From Euryodendron excelsum (taxonomy: Eukaryota; Streptophyta; Magnoliopsida; Ericales; Pentaphylacaceae): 64,000 nt of DNA. Below are positions 49,701 through 62,900 of this stretch, one piece after another. The stretch spans positions 14,140,501 through 14,204,500 of the forward strand of contig CM065383.1 in assembly GCA_033060915.1 (NCBI GenBank), in the 5' to 3' direction. The notes under the pieces were generated by a model. The model made no database searches. It saw nothing but the letters and a program-made list of their open reading frames with translations, and had not been told where the DNA came from. Position 1 is the first letter of the stretch. Every line of letters begins with the position of its first letter. A program made the position numbers and the translations under genes.

Positions 49701-52700
49701 TTACTGGTTTTTTAACTCTTCAATTGTTTTTGCTAGGAAACAGATTGGGTGTATCAGTCAATGGGATTATTATTAGTCCTGGCTGTTATCATGAATCTAT
49801 GTATACATATATATATATATATAAGTAGCAAACTTAAAAGTACATCCCCCTAACTAATCTCAAGTAGATTATCCATGTCAGCTGGTTGCCCAATGCTTTC
49901 ATCTTTCCCTATAACAAATTGAAGACAAGGACCTATCATTCATTCACCTGACCCGACTTTAAATTGAATTCACTTTGTTCCATTTCAAGGTTCAAACAAG
50001 ATCTTGTGCTGGTCTGGTAAGAATGGAACATTCTTAGAATCCTCAACCGATAACAAAACACCTTTTTAACATCAGGCTAGGTTAGTCTTCCAAGCCACTG
50101 TTAAGTTGGTCCGAAGAGGAAAAAAAAGGGCAAAATTTCAACTTACATCAAAATCATCATACTAATTAAGCTTCCTAGCTCAGGCAGCAGGAAGAAACCT
50201 TGTGATCAAATATTTGATGTTTACATATAAAAAGCCAGCATACGCATTGAAATTACGGTGAAATAAGATTTGCTTCTTCCAAAACCCTCTACAGAGATTA
50301 ATATCCATGGCTTCAAGGTTGAGCACCTGCAAGAGAGACAGAAGTTCAATTTAATTAAAATACCCAGAGAAATAGAAGTTGCAGTGAGTAGATAGCTAGA
50401 TTCCCAAATTGGAGCAGAAGCTGGGCTTGCACTCCAACATCTACCCCTTTCCATTAGCCAAAAAAAAAAAAAAAGAGGCACATACACGCACAAAAAGATA
50501 AAAGAATAAATAAGAAGATTCATAATATGGAATGAGCCTCATGACAGGAGAAATAAGGGAGAAAAGAAAAGCAGTTTCTCTTCTGGTGGAGGAAGGGAAA
50601 ATTAAACTTGTTTTGATTTAAATCAATCAAAAAATCATTCACATAGGCATTGCCAGAAATTCACATGAAAGCTGTAGTCAAACATCAATGCTAAGAACCA
50701 GTCAAGAGGTACATATAAATCAGTTCAAAAGAAACAAATCCTGAATCCTGGCCTAATTCTTAAATTCATAATACCAGATACTGTCTTTTATAGACAGTCC
50801 CTTGAGACATAGGGTATCCCAGATAAAGAAAATACTAATGGGCTTTTAGAGCACGGGTTAAAATTTATAGTTCTTCACAGACCATTGGAGGACAACATAT
50901 GAATTGTTTTAAATGTGGAAGCAATTGCGTAAAATATATATATATCTTCAAATGACATATTGTATTTTGATATCATGCGAGCACATAATATCTGAACCAT
51001 TCAAGCTCAAATTTGGGGAGGGGAAAAACAATTTAATACTCTATAGACTACGGATTTTTAGCATACAAGTCCTCGTCTAAAAAAGAGTTTCACCAACAAA
51101 TCATTCATGTACCGTCATAAACTAACCTGATCTCATCCTCAGACTCCCATTTTTTTTGTGCACACGGTTGACTTCAAGCTGTTTGATTTTACAAAAGTTT
51201 GGCTACATAACATAATGACGAGGAAAGACCATCTTTTACTTCAATAACAAGTTTGCGACAAAGCACGAACATAGGTGACTTCCTAGACAAGGAGCCTTGA
51301 GAACAATAGAGATAAAGCTTTCAAGAGTAGTAGTAAGATTAGTCATTGAAAGAAATGAGCCTAAAAAATTTAAATTTTGCATTAATAAACAAAGACTGTA
51401 CAGTTATCTTAGCTATTTCATTTGGTAAAAAAGCTAGAGTCAGGAATCATGCTCCTGATAGCCTCTGCCATAAGAATAAAATATTGAACTCGATGCAAGA
51501 TATTGATCGTGAAACTGCACAACTAATATAGCTAATAAGTGACACTACGTAAAACCATTCCCTAATTTAGTCTTAAAATAAATGCAAAATAATAGCCAGT
51601 ATTCCAGAATGAGTACAAATTGGTGTTATTGTGCATAATTATAAAATTGCATAAAAGGGCAAATCAAGCAAATGAAAGAAGATCCACAGACAGAAGGTGT
51701 ACTCATGTATGTCAGGGTTCAATAGGGTCAACATACACTTCCAACCTATCGCTCTTTGGATAAATAGTTGGATCATGGTCGGTAAACACAATGATGAGGA
51801 CAAACTGTTTTGTATTAGAAAATAAATATTGGTAATCAAGAGTATGAAATTGGTCCACAAATTCACATGCAAAAATTAATAATTACCACCAATGATTCGG
51901 CAAGGTGGCATTGATGGGGGCATTTTGACATCCCATATATATGTTAAGAGTATACCTGCCATCCCCACCAATTTAAATTCCGAAGTCCCATTTGCAACAT
52001 ACTGCTTTGAAACTTCAAATTAGTATCAAAATGCGATGTGAAATGTAAGAAAAGGAACCAAATAGAACACATGAACTTTCAAGACACCGTCTAAAGAAGA
52101 GAAAAATAATCAGAAGCAGTGACATTTATGCTTGCATTTGGCAGTATAAAATCCTTGCCTTGAATTTGAAATTGGAGGCAATCTTAGTTCAAAATTTTGA
52201 ACCAGGTAGTCTTCATTTAAAATTCCGCCAAACACTCACTAGTCACTACCCAATTAGACGAATTATGATCCACATTAGTAATCAAGACTACAATCGAAAA
52301 ATACAATTCAAGGACCAGCATGAGCTTCCACATTACTTGTTTGACCAATTGCCTCTCAGAACAACAATGCTGTATGCAATAGTAACAGCAAAAACCGGAC
52401 ATACACATAATCGAGAAAGTATATAAAACTTTGGAAATTTGTGTCACAAGGGAAGAGAGAGAAGGAAGCTGAAGCTTGACTACTTGTAAGTGATGCTTTA
52501 GATATACGTACAAAGTTGCTGCGGACTTGAATTCTCAGGAAATTGGGTGCCAGTTTCGGTAAGCGAACGTTTTCCATTAAAACAAAAACAATTTAAAATT
52601 ATTTCAGAAAACAATTTACGGTTGTTTCCTAAACTGACACGTTTTCAAAAAAAAAAAATCTCTTACCAAACGAAATTTTGTGTATCCATCTTCGTTTTTG

Positions 52701-53269
52701 TTATTTTTTCTTTCAGTTTTCAAGTACAGAAAAATCTTCGAAAACAAAACTACTCGCAAGTTTTGGAGATGGGGTATCTTGAAGTCAAGCATGCCACTAG
52801 CAGGTTTGAACAGAGAACCATCTTTGATCATCAGCATCATAAAGGTTTTCTGAGAAACATGTCTGCAATGTGGGAAGTTGGGAATCCAAGAACCCGTTCC
52901 ATCAACAAGTGCCTGCCTTTCTGAGAAAACAGTTTTCAATTGCACTAGCAGTTGCTGACGAAGTAAATTGATCAACACCGCTTGCTACAAGCATAAACCT
53001 TGAAAGAATCTGATCTGATCATATCGAGCCAAAACCTTCTCGAACAGATGACTATTCAGAATCTCGACTCCCAGAAAATGGCTATATATGAACACAAGAC
53101 AAAAATGTTCTTTGCCCAACTGTTTCAATTACGGCGCCACAGGATACAAAAATGTGGCCATTCATTTCACTACTATGAGCCTTCTAAATTAAGATGTAAG
53201 AATCAATAACGGTACAACATCGCCTTCACTATATATTGAACTCGAAGGCCGTTTAAGAATAGAATGTTC

Positions 53270-53887
53270 CTAAATACTTAGCCTTGGGGCCTTCAGAAAA
53301 TTGATACTCCTCACAAAACCTTTCCCAACCTGACCAACAGTTTTTAGTACATCAAGCGGATCATGGTCTTCCGCATCCACTTCTCCTCGTCCCCGTTTCT
53401 GCCGAAAAAAAAAGGAAGCAAACAGACAAAATGTTCAGAGAGTTGTTAACAGCTCAACATCGCTCTTACTTCATGAAGATAAATAGACCTATTGTACCTT
53501 TGAACCCAAGCTCTCCCATGTTAAGCCGATAGCATCACCTCCTAGAGAATCATACCACACTTTGAATGTGTTGGGGAACACTTTCTGCAGATAAACTAGG
53601 AGAAAATCAGATCCTCTCTCAAGGATCAGCAATGAGGGATGACCTTAGATTTAACTATAAAAGCATTTAACGGTACTTGCCTCCAAATCCCCAACAAAGC
53701 ATCTGAGAGGATCAAAGTCCACCATCAGCTTATGTTTCAGTTCCTCTAAGCTCCCCTTCATGTCTCCAGGTAAAATGAAGGGATGAAAAACCTTGCTTGC
53801 ATTCCCACGAACCACATGCCTCCCTGCCCAATATGTAAAAGTCATGAGAATTTCAATATTGACAAGCTCATTGCTTTTGTGTGTGTG

Positions 53888-53924
<37 letters not shown>

Positions 53925-56900
53925 GGGACCAAAAAAACCTTGGTTCAATTCAGATGGGAAGAGAAGGCGTTGTGGGTAAGGCAATCTGTCCCTGTGGAGA
54001 AGCACGATGGCATTGTAGTTGCTCAACGGAGTTCTAAAAAGGCACTGCAAGCCAAAAAATTAAACCACGATGCTTAAGGATATACAACACTGGTCAACCA
54101 AAAATTGAATGGCACATATAATGTCTCTTACCTCCCATCTGTAAGAATCAAGCTGATCCTGCAAAATGAGTTTGGCCAACAAATCTGCACTGCTTTTCGC
54201 ATAAGCCACCAATCTTTTAAGCTCCTTTTACATGAATAATAACATCAGCTATATATAGAAAGAAAGTGCAACCTACATCAGGCTTCTTTTAGCCTATCTA
54301 ATGCAAACATTATTGGACGGGATGCAGGCTCATGGGGTCTGAAGATGCCAGCAATTATACATGTTTCCATTGAGCAAATTCATGAAAGAGGTAAAATCCT
54401 CTCTCACAAAATTGTTCTCTGCAATGTTCTATAAGCACAGGGCAGCATTTTGCCCCTGTTGTAATCAGGTAGCATCACTATTTTTCAGAACATAAATCAA
54501 TATGATATTACCACAATTACCAGACAAAAGAATTAATGTTCTAGATGACTATTATTGATGCTTGAGGAAATTTAGAGTCTTACAGATGTCTTTTCTCAAT
54601 AATTGTGATGGAGAACATACCAATTAAAATTGAATGGATTCAAAATGATGGTACTGCATGGATCGGGATTATAAAATTTACTATTTTCATCTATTAAACA
54701 ACATTTAAGTACTTGGAAAGTCTGTTTTAAATTGTCAAGTTGTAAATCGTTAGTTACCAGGATCTGATTACAAGTTAATAAACAGTAAAACCAATAAAAA
54801 TTCACAATTTGAAAAGCTGTTCCTAAAGGGCCTAACCAATTCCTAATTGGCATTAAGGAATTTTTTTGAATTGATTCTTGTATCCATTGGATGTTTTTAC
54901 ATCATTGAATGGACCCATTCGAGAACAATTGGATGATGAAAAAATTATCGAAGATTGGCATAATTTATATTCAACTATGTATGAATAATTCCTTGGTTTT
55001 GGTTGAAGGATAGTTGAATCTTTGGCTTGGAATAGAAAAAAAGTGGAAGAAAATGGATTTGATATTAGTGCCATCTGATCCATTATTAGAGATCAATCCT
55101 GAATCTGATGGATCATTTATTTTTCCAGTATACGAAATAGAGGATTTAATCAAGCCATTTGTCCTTATTTCAACATTATGTTTTCCAATATACGAAATTG
55201 AGGATTTATCAAACCATTTGTCCTTATTTCAACATTATGTTTTTCTGAAAACAAAAATCAAATAAAATAGCCCAAGGGTGAAGGCAAAGAGCATAAAAAA
55301 GTTGACACTCAATTTTTCAGATTGGCAATAACAGCACTGAAAATCACCCCCTTGTCCTGATTAACTAAATAACCTGAGAAAAGTTAAAAATTCATCCCAT
55401 CAATGATTATGCAACCAAATTCAGTTCGAGACAACAACTCACGGATGAAGATGGTGACGATCTGGTCCAAGCTTCAGATTCCTTATCATAAGCAGTAGCC
55501 AAGAACATGGCTGGGCTTATATGTTGCATGTTTTCTTCGTATGCTTTCCTACTTGCCATAAAATTCCCCTATCAAATTGGAACGAAAATAATGCCTTAAA
55601 TGTAGAACATGACAGTAAAGCAAAGTGATAAAAGGAACTGACAAATAAAAGATGACCTCCTACACTAAACCCAAAAACAGTGGCACTTACATTAACCTCT
55701 TTTTCATCATTCAGCGTCAAGTCACCATTTATGTCAACAATTAAAGCAGAAAAGGCCCAATCATACTCTGACAGTAATCTTAAGAACCTGTCAATGAAGC
55801 TTGTATGCATAAGAATTAGGAAATTCTCAGTCCTAAAGAAATAAGTGAATTAGGACCCAGCTATGGTTTCCCATTACAAACACTTGCTAAATTGACACAC
55901 CTGAGCCAAAGAATTTGATGATTAGGAAAATAACAAAATAAAGAGAGAAATGAGTACACAACATGCAAGTTTACTAGAGCACACATATCAAATTGGAAAA
56001 TTAAATTATCCTAATATAGGATCAACATTATTTGCTTATACAAACACTAAACCCCTCATGGGTATGTCCTTCACAATCACCAACTTCTATTTTGGCAGTG
56101 ATCCCCACAAACTGCATTACTCCAGCAATGGCAGCACTACAATGCCACAGCCACAGCCACCATTACCCTCCCCCCCCCACCCCCCAAAAACAACCACCAC
56201 CACAACTCCAGTTCCAGTCTCAACACCGTCACAATAAACTCAACACCTCCAATTCAATAGAGTTTATATAATCATCCATACTGTGGGACTCCATTTTAAA
56301 AATATTCAATTAGATGAAATGAACAATTTTAAAAGGTATCAATTGTCATCCCAAACAAAAGAAAAAATTTACTTGTCATATAAATATTCACATAAAATCC
56401 ATTTATACTAATCCAAACTATAAGCAACTTCCATAGACCACAAGTTAACAGAACCAACATTCAAGACATCACATCTTCATTTGGGCAGGGGAAGATGCTA
56501 AAGAGAGAGAGGAATGATAGGGGTAGGGAGAGCATGGCAAGTGAAGTAGTTATTGTAAAATGCCTTATAAATAGGACAGTAATCTCAACCTTAGAAATCC
56601 AGTGATCCGTGAGAAAGGAGCATAAAATGGAAAAGGCTCCAAAAAAAGGTAAGCAACCAGCAGCTCAACTGCTTCCTCTGCCAATGAAGTTGAAAAAAGA
56701 TGAGCAGCAACCCAACGTTTTGCAAGCCTTCACAAACATACAAATATATGCAAAATTAGGGGGCAGGGACAGAAAGGAAAAGCAAAGGGGAGTAATTATT
56801 TTCTCAAGAGAATAGGGACAGGTGGGAAGTTATTGTAAATTTAAATTCTCACCGAACAACCGGACCAAATATTGGGTAACGACCCTGTAAACCATTAATC

Positions 56901-59900
56901 ATGCTAGAATGCTGCCCTCGAATAAAAAGGATCCTGTCTGTAGATGGAACCAGCTTCACTTGATTACTTCCAACTGCAAATTAAAATGGGACAACTGAGT
57001 ACACCATCACATGGGTCCTGCTGATGCACCATTATGTGTAACAGATAAAAAGATAGTGCTTCTTACTTTGCCTTCTCAACAAGCTAAGGCCTCTTTCATG
57101 CAAAATTTTAAGGCGAAATGCATATCCAGACGTGAAAACAACTACATCATCCTTGGTAGCATTACATGTCATTCCCCAACTGCTCTGGAGACTGCCACAA
57201 CAGTATCACTAGATAAGTCACCCAAATAGTAAATGGCCACTTTTGCATCTAAACGACCTCATCCAGGCTCACCTTTCCCCAATTTTAAGAAGGAATGCAG
57301 ATTTAGTCTTCTCGATGGCTACATCATCCATTGGCCAGTTCCCAGAGCCTTCCAACTATATGAAAAACAAAAATTAAATTTCAGAAATAGTCAGAAGAAA
57401 TGAAAAATGAAAGCATGTACGATCAGCAGCTAACATGCCTGGATCATAACTTCCAGAGGTTGTACACAGGATGAAGTGAGCTTCTGTAATCTTAGATCGA
57501 TACCCTTTTCAAAAGCTAGGGGATGACGTCCGGGAGGGAAGACAGATGTGAACCTGAAAGCTGTGCCTGTTGGTAAGTATCAAACATTTTCACAGCAAAT
57601 ATATATGTATAGGGATATGAATAGGTACACTGTAAAAACTAAAAATCTCCCTTTAATGACAAAATTATACAGTTTCAAAGAAGAAAGTCCAAATGCTAAA
57701 GGCATACAACTTCATCTAGCGGTTGCAAAAAAGTATTAAGCATTATCACACAAAATAATACTTATTATATATATGTGAAGTTATACAAGCAAAATAAAAA
57801 TTGTAGGTTTAACACCCAAATTATGACAGATTAAAAGACAAAAGTCTAAACAACAAAAACATAAAACTTCATTTAAAAGTCACAGAAGACAACAACTGAA
57901 CCTGCCTTCTCCTCCCCCCACCCCCAACGCAAAATATGACAGATTTATCATCACCAGCCCATTTTGGATGAACGTTCAAAACAAAATATGAAACACAAAC
58001 TTAGTAGAACTCAAAATAAGATGTTTATGTTAGCATCACACCATCATTATGAGACAGTTAACCAATGAATCTACAAACCAGCAAGTCCGGTCAAATCAAG
58101 ATAGTTGAACCGGCTTGTATTGTTTCTTCAGAAAAAAAAATGTGTGAGGAATGGGGTTGAAGGGAGCTGAAAACTCAACCTGTTTGCTAGCATTATTGAG
58201 CAATAAATCACTGGAACATCAATAAGCTTAATTTTGTTACTCCAAAGCTCCCACATTTCAGTGTCTTAAAAAGGCCAACAAATCAAAATGGGACCAGCTT
58301 CTATAACTGTGCTACCCAGGTTACTCTGGAAAAAAATATAATATATATATATATATATATTTTGTGAAGATTGTACACACTAACATAGAATTGGCTACTT
58401 TAGCTGAGAAATGAAACCTGAATCCAAAGGCTGCACACTCGATATCCTCAAGGGAATGTCATTGAGAAGACGCAAACGCTTTGATAGAACCTCAAATGCC
58501 TCAAGCAAACTAGCAGAAAAGGCTATAGGATCTGAAAGTAAACATGTTTGCAAATTTTTAAATTATTTAAAGGACAAAAAGGAAATGTAGAACTACCAAA
58601 TAAAATGATAATTCAACAAATTATAAGCATTTAGTGGGCAAGTAGTATTACCTTCACTGCCATAAAGAAGTGAAAAATCAAGTTGATCTACAATGGTGAT
58701 GATATTTACTTTTGACAGGGAAAGATGCTGTGCCAGAACATGCTCTGTAATCCTCTTTATGATGAGATGTTTTTCCCATTGCTTGCATTCCCAAACTACA
58801 ATTCATGGTGTGGCTTGCAAGTTAATAATTTAGCACAAGCGGACATTGATGCTTGGAGCTATCATAAGCATACAAAAATGCCTTACCTGTGCTTTCTGCA
58901 AGTGTACCATCTTTAAATCTCCGAAGCTCCGCCTTATCTCCCCAAAACTTCCGGAATTTGGGAGCCTACTGCCAAACATGTAAATTAGCCCATGCATCAA
59001 AAAGTATACTAGGAATTCAGAAGAGAGATATCAATGTCAGATACCTCTTCTTTATTCTCAGCATTTGGTCCAATGTCAACCACTCTAAGAGCTTTCTCTA
59101 AATTGCTGACTGAAATCCCAATCAGCAATGGCTCTCTATCAAACATTGAAAAGCCCTAGAATTATAGGATAAAAAAAACAAATTAATCTATTATTCAGCC
59201 AGTCTATAAATGACATCATAGATCAATGATGGATTCCATACATCTTCCAAATTGCATCCTGAAGCAGTGTTTCTCCACATAACACGGATGAACTTTGCTC
59301 TGTCATTCAATCCCTGATGCATCAGAGAAAGTACTTTCTGCTCATATAATCTCCAACATTCATTGTCTGAGCAAAATCCCGATGCATAGACTTCATTATT
59401 TCCCTTCAAGAACAACCTACAGACCAAAAGAGAAGTGGAAAGAAACATGTATTTCTGATGAACTCTACGAAGGAAATCGTCCCAAAATATTACAAGCACG
59501 CAACCTACAAAATATATCCACGAATTTGACAACTGAAAATTGTATGCGTTGCCTAGAACATCAAAATCACAGCACTGACAATCACAATCTGAATTTCTCT
59601 GAGCAGTCAGCTCTGCATGTGCATCGCTCGTGCACTTGCTTCTATTCTAGTTCAATAAGGTTATCCAATCGTAGGTTATGTTTGGATGCCAAGTATGCTC
59701 TAGTGTCTCACTGAATTTCTACGCAAAGCCTCAAATTCTACTACTAACAGAATTTTTAATAGTTTCCTCCTGCATTATTCATGTTAATGTCCAATTGAAA
59801 CCAAGACATTGGAAAATTTTAAGCCATCTTCTAGTTTTATAATAACTTAGAGAAGAAGAAAAATTTTCAGGGGTAATTACACTCTACCTCCCTAGGGTGT

Positions 59901-62900
59901 GAGCAAAAATCAGATGACCCCCTTATAGTAAAAAAGTGAAGACATAACTCCCCTCTAATCTGGAGTTTGGACACTTGTGCAAAATGAAAGAGAACTGTTA
60001 GATTTAACCATAAGTATAATAAACCTGTTGGGAGAGTAATCCCTCCAAAATGAGACTTTAGAAAAGGCAATTTTACCCTTAAAACAACTTCACCTATTTT
60101 TTTTTTTCCTTCTTTCTTTCGTCCTTCACCCCACCTCCAGACTTCCATGGTCAAAACAAACCTTCTCTTTCTTCAATTCATCAATTTCTTACTTGAACCA
60201 CTACCCATCACCGAACACCAATACATACTAGCCCTCGGCCCACTACTGCACACCACCTCCTCAACCGACCACCGCTGGAGACAACCCCCTCACCCACCCA
60301 GTTCCCACTGCACAACCCACCACCGCATGCCACCCCCCAGCGTGAGTTCGTGGGACAGAAATTCTCTCGAAAGCCTGATAGCGTGTACGGTTAAGCAGGC
60401 ATTGGAGGCACTAAGAGTTTTTACTTCATGTAGTTTCCGTTAGTAAGAAACCATGGGCCAACCATATTTTTTCAATTTACAATGCTCTCAGTGACTAATT
60501 ACCAGGCCAAAGACAGACATGAATTTCTTAGCAAGCCAAGCACAATGTGCACACACACGCACACACATACACACACACACAGTCGGGGATTACTCCTCTC
60601 ATGGAAGCATCTTTAAGGACCAGAATATTGCTGGTCAGGATGTAAGGTGAGAGTACAACATTCAAGCAATAACAATAAATCAGTAAATAAATAAGGTAAA
60701 GGGAGCCATAACAAAGGGCAGGAATAGTTCGCATCTCCTGCTTTCATAACAGAGTCTAAAAGGGGAGGAACTGTTCCTTTATACCCACACATGCCATAGT
60801 CTGGAATTGTGTTTGTGGGTAAGCTTAATTGTAGGTATTTATTGTGAAAAATTAGGTTTGATGGAATTGTGTTTGTGGGAAGTTTAGTTGTAGGTATTTA
60901 CGAGAAATGTGAAGAAAATATAGATGCCCAGGAAGTGTTTGATAGAGTGTTTGTCTTTACACTAAAATCGTTACAGTCTGTCCATTTTGCATAAGAATCT
61001 AGAGTAGAGGGGGTTATGTGTAGACATTTTTTTTACCACGGGGTCATCTAAAACCCTAGGGAGGTAAAATGAAATTACCCAAAATTTTAACATCCAAGAT
61101 TTTGGTCAACCTACTTAGGCACCTCACCTGAATTTAATTGACTAAATTCACTTTGAACTGAAATAAAACCATTGTAGCCCGTCTAAACATCCTCAAATAA
61201 AATAATATTATACATTTTGAAGTTATAATTGTACCTGCCATTCCTTAGATGACATTAACCTGTCAATTTAGCTTTCTACTAAGCATTATTTTTTTCCTTC
61301 TGTTTTTCCACTAATATGGTGACACCTGTTTGAGCACAATCTATGTGTAGCAGGCTAGCAGATAAAGATGGAAAAGTCCAACCAAAACCGTACAATCTGC
61401 ATGAGTTAAACATTTCCAAAGGAACTTCCTCAACCTAATCAGCATGATTATTTTTTTTCTTTGTTCTAACAGGAAGAATGGACACAACCACATCCTTAGC
61501 AATATATATTTTATTACGGTACTTATGCATGCATTTTAATGTTTGCTAACTATTACTTTCCGGGTGGACGTTCAGTTTAGTTTCAGGGATTCGGGACCCA
61601 ACCAAGTATGAACTAACCTCAATCCACCAAAAACGAATTATTCATACTCATTCTCATATTTTATGTCTTATTTGTTTGAAAAAAATTATGCGAATATCAA
61701 CACTGTATCTAGTTCTTAATAACCCAGAAGGAAAACAATCAATTGCTGATCTATAGCACTAGTTTTATGATCTGTATAATCTACAAGAACAGGTACAATA
61801 ATGTAAGTTGAAAGAAAATAGTCTTTTCATTCTAGCCTTTGAGAGGTCTTCCATGATGAAAATACTCTCATGTTTATGGTCTTTTTATGAAGATGGCAAT
61901 ATTCATATTAGTTGTCTTCTCCGTTTCAGCAAAAACAAAGTGTGCACAACGTAATGGAAAAAAGAACAATGAAAAGGAAACAGAGGAACCAGTCATATCT
62001 TGATTATAACACTAACTTTCAAATACTCTAAATCCTCTGTTGGACATTAAACCATAGCAATTCACAAGTGTTTGGTGCTTTATATCACATATCAGAAATA
62101 TCAAACTATGACCAGAAATTTTTATCTCACAACCTAGCTTAGCTTGTATCTCATTTGCTCTTGCTACTTGTTCCTCTAAACAAGCTGAAATTGGACATGC
62201 TAATTATGAACAAAGATTGTAAAGGGATTGAAGGTTACCATCCTCACTCCAATATACCTTCAATTGGGATATCAAGCAAGGGAAGCAGTAAAACAAATTC
62301 GTGGACAGATAATAGACCAGAACAGATAAGTCATGCTCAGTTTTGATATATTACTAACTGATGGTCCACAATTCATGTCTAGAACAACCAAAACTAATGG
62401 AAATCCAAAAATTCGGTGCATCAAAATCACTCCAACTTATCTCAGAAGCCAACTGATGAGTAGTACAAAAAAGAATGATAATGATGACAGCTTTTTAATG
62501 GATCTCACACTAATGCATCCATGTAACCAAGACGAAAACATAACAGTTACATTGTCGAGAAAGGTAATGACGACAGCTGAGTCAACTGATGCATCAAGGA
62601 GGAGTTCAGCTTATATTTGCAATTATTGATATCTTTGGTCAACACACACATTTTTTATACGAATCCTTCAACAAATGAAATATCATGAACTCGTTCTCAA
62701 GCACAATATTTCATTTCAGCTAATCAAATCTTAAAAAAAAAGGCAAATCAAAAGCAGTTTTATTTCAAATTTCAACCGTTAATCATATCTGGAGCAATAA
62801 ATGCCGTGCATTAGTCGCATTATCAAAGGAATATACCTTATGCAGTAGTCATACTTAGCAGGAAAGTCAACCTTGGTCATAAAAATCTCATCAAATCCAC

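Larger units (their letters stand above)
47868..53269. other. Intergenic region between PYROXD2-like gene and NOL6
   Basis: It holds the upstream region of the PYROXD2-like gene and the 3' UTR of NOL6, both minus strand. Contents I can support: a (CT)n tract (48950-48980), a hAT-type MITE (49054-49258), a tRNA-Gln-like sequence (49631-49700) and a (TA)n run (49806-49822). At 50170-52577 minus-strand segments with plausible splice signals could be a spliced noncoding transcript, but I recognise no protein. The rest is AT-rich and featureless. Confidence 0.5.

Noticed and set aside
52547..52978. Open frames on both strands at 52.5-53.0 kb
   Set aside because: Neither translation resembles a known protein, and codons are not biased; likely chance frames.
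60147..60443. 98-aa Pro/His-rich plus-strand frame
   Set aside because: It lies inside a mobile element in a NOL6 intron and has no recognised domain.
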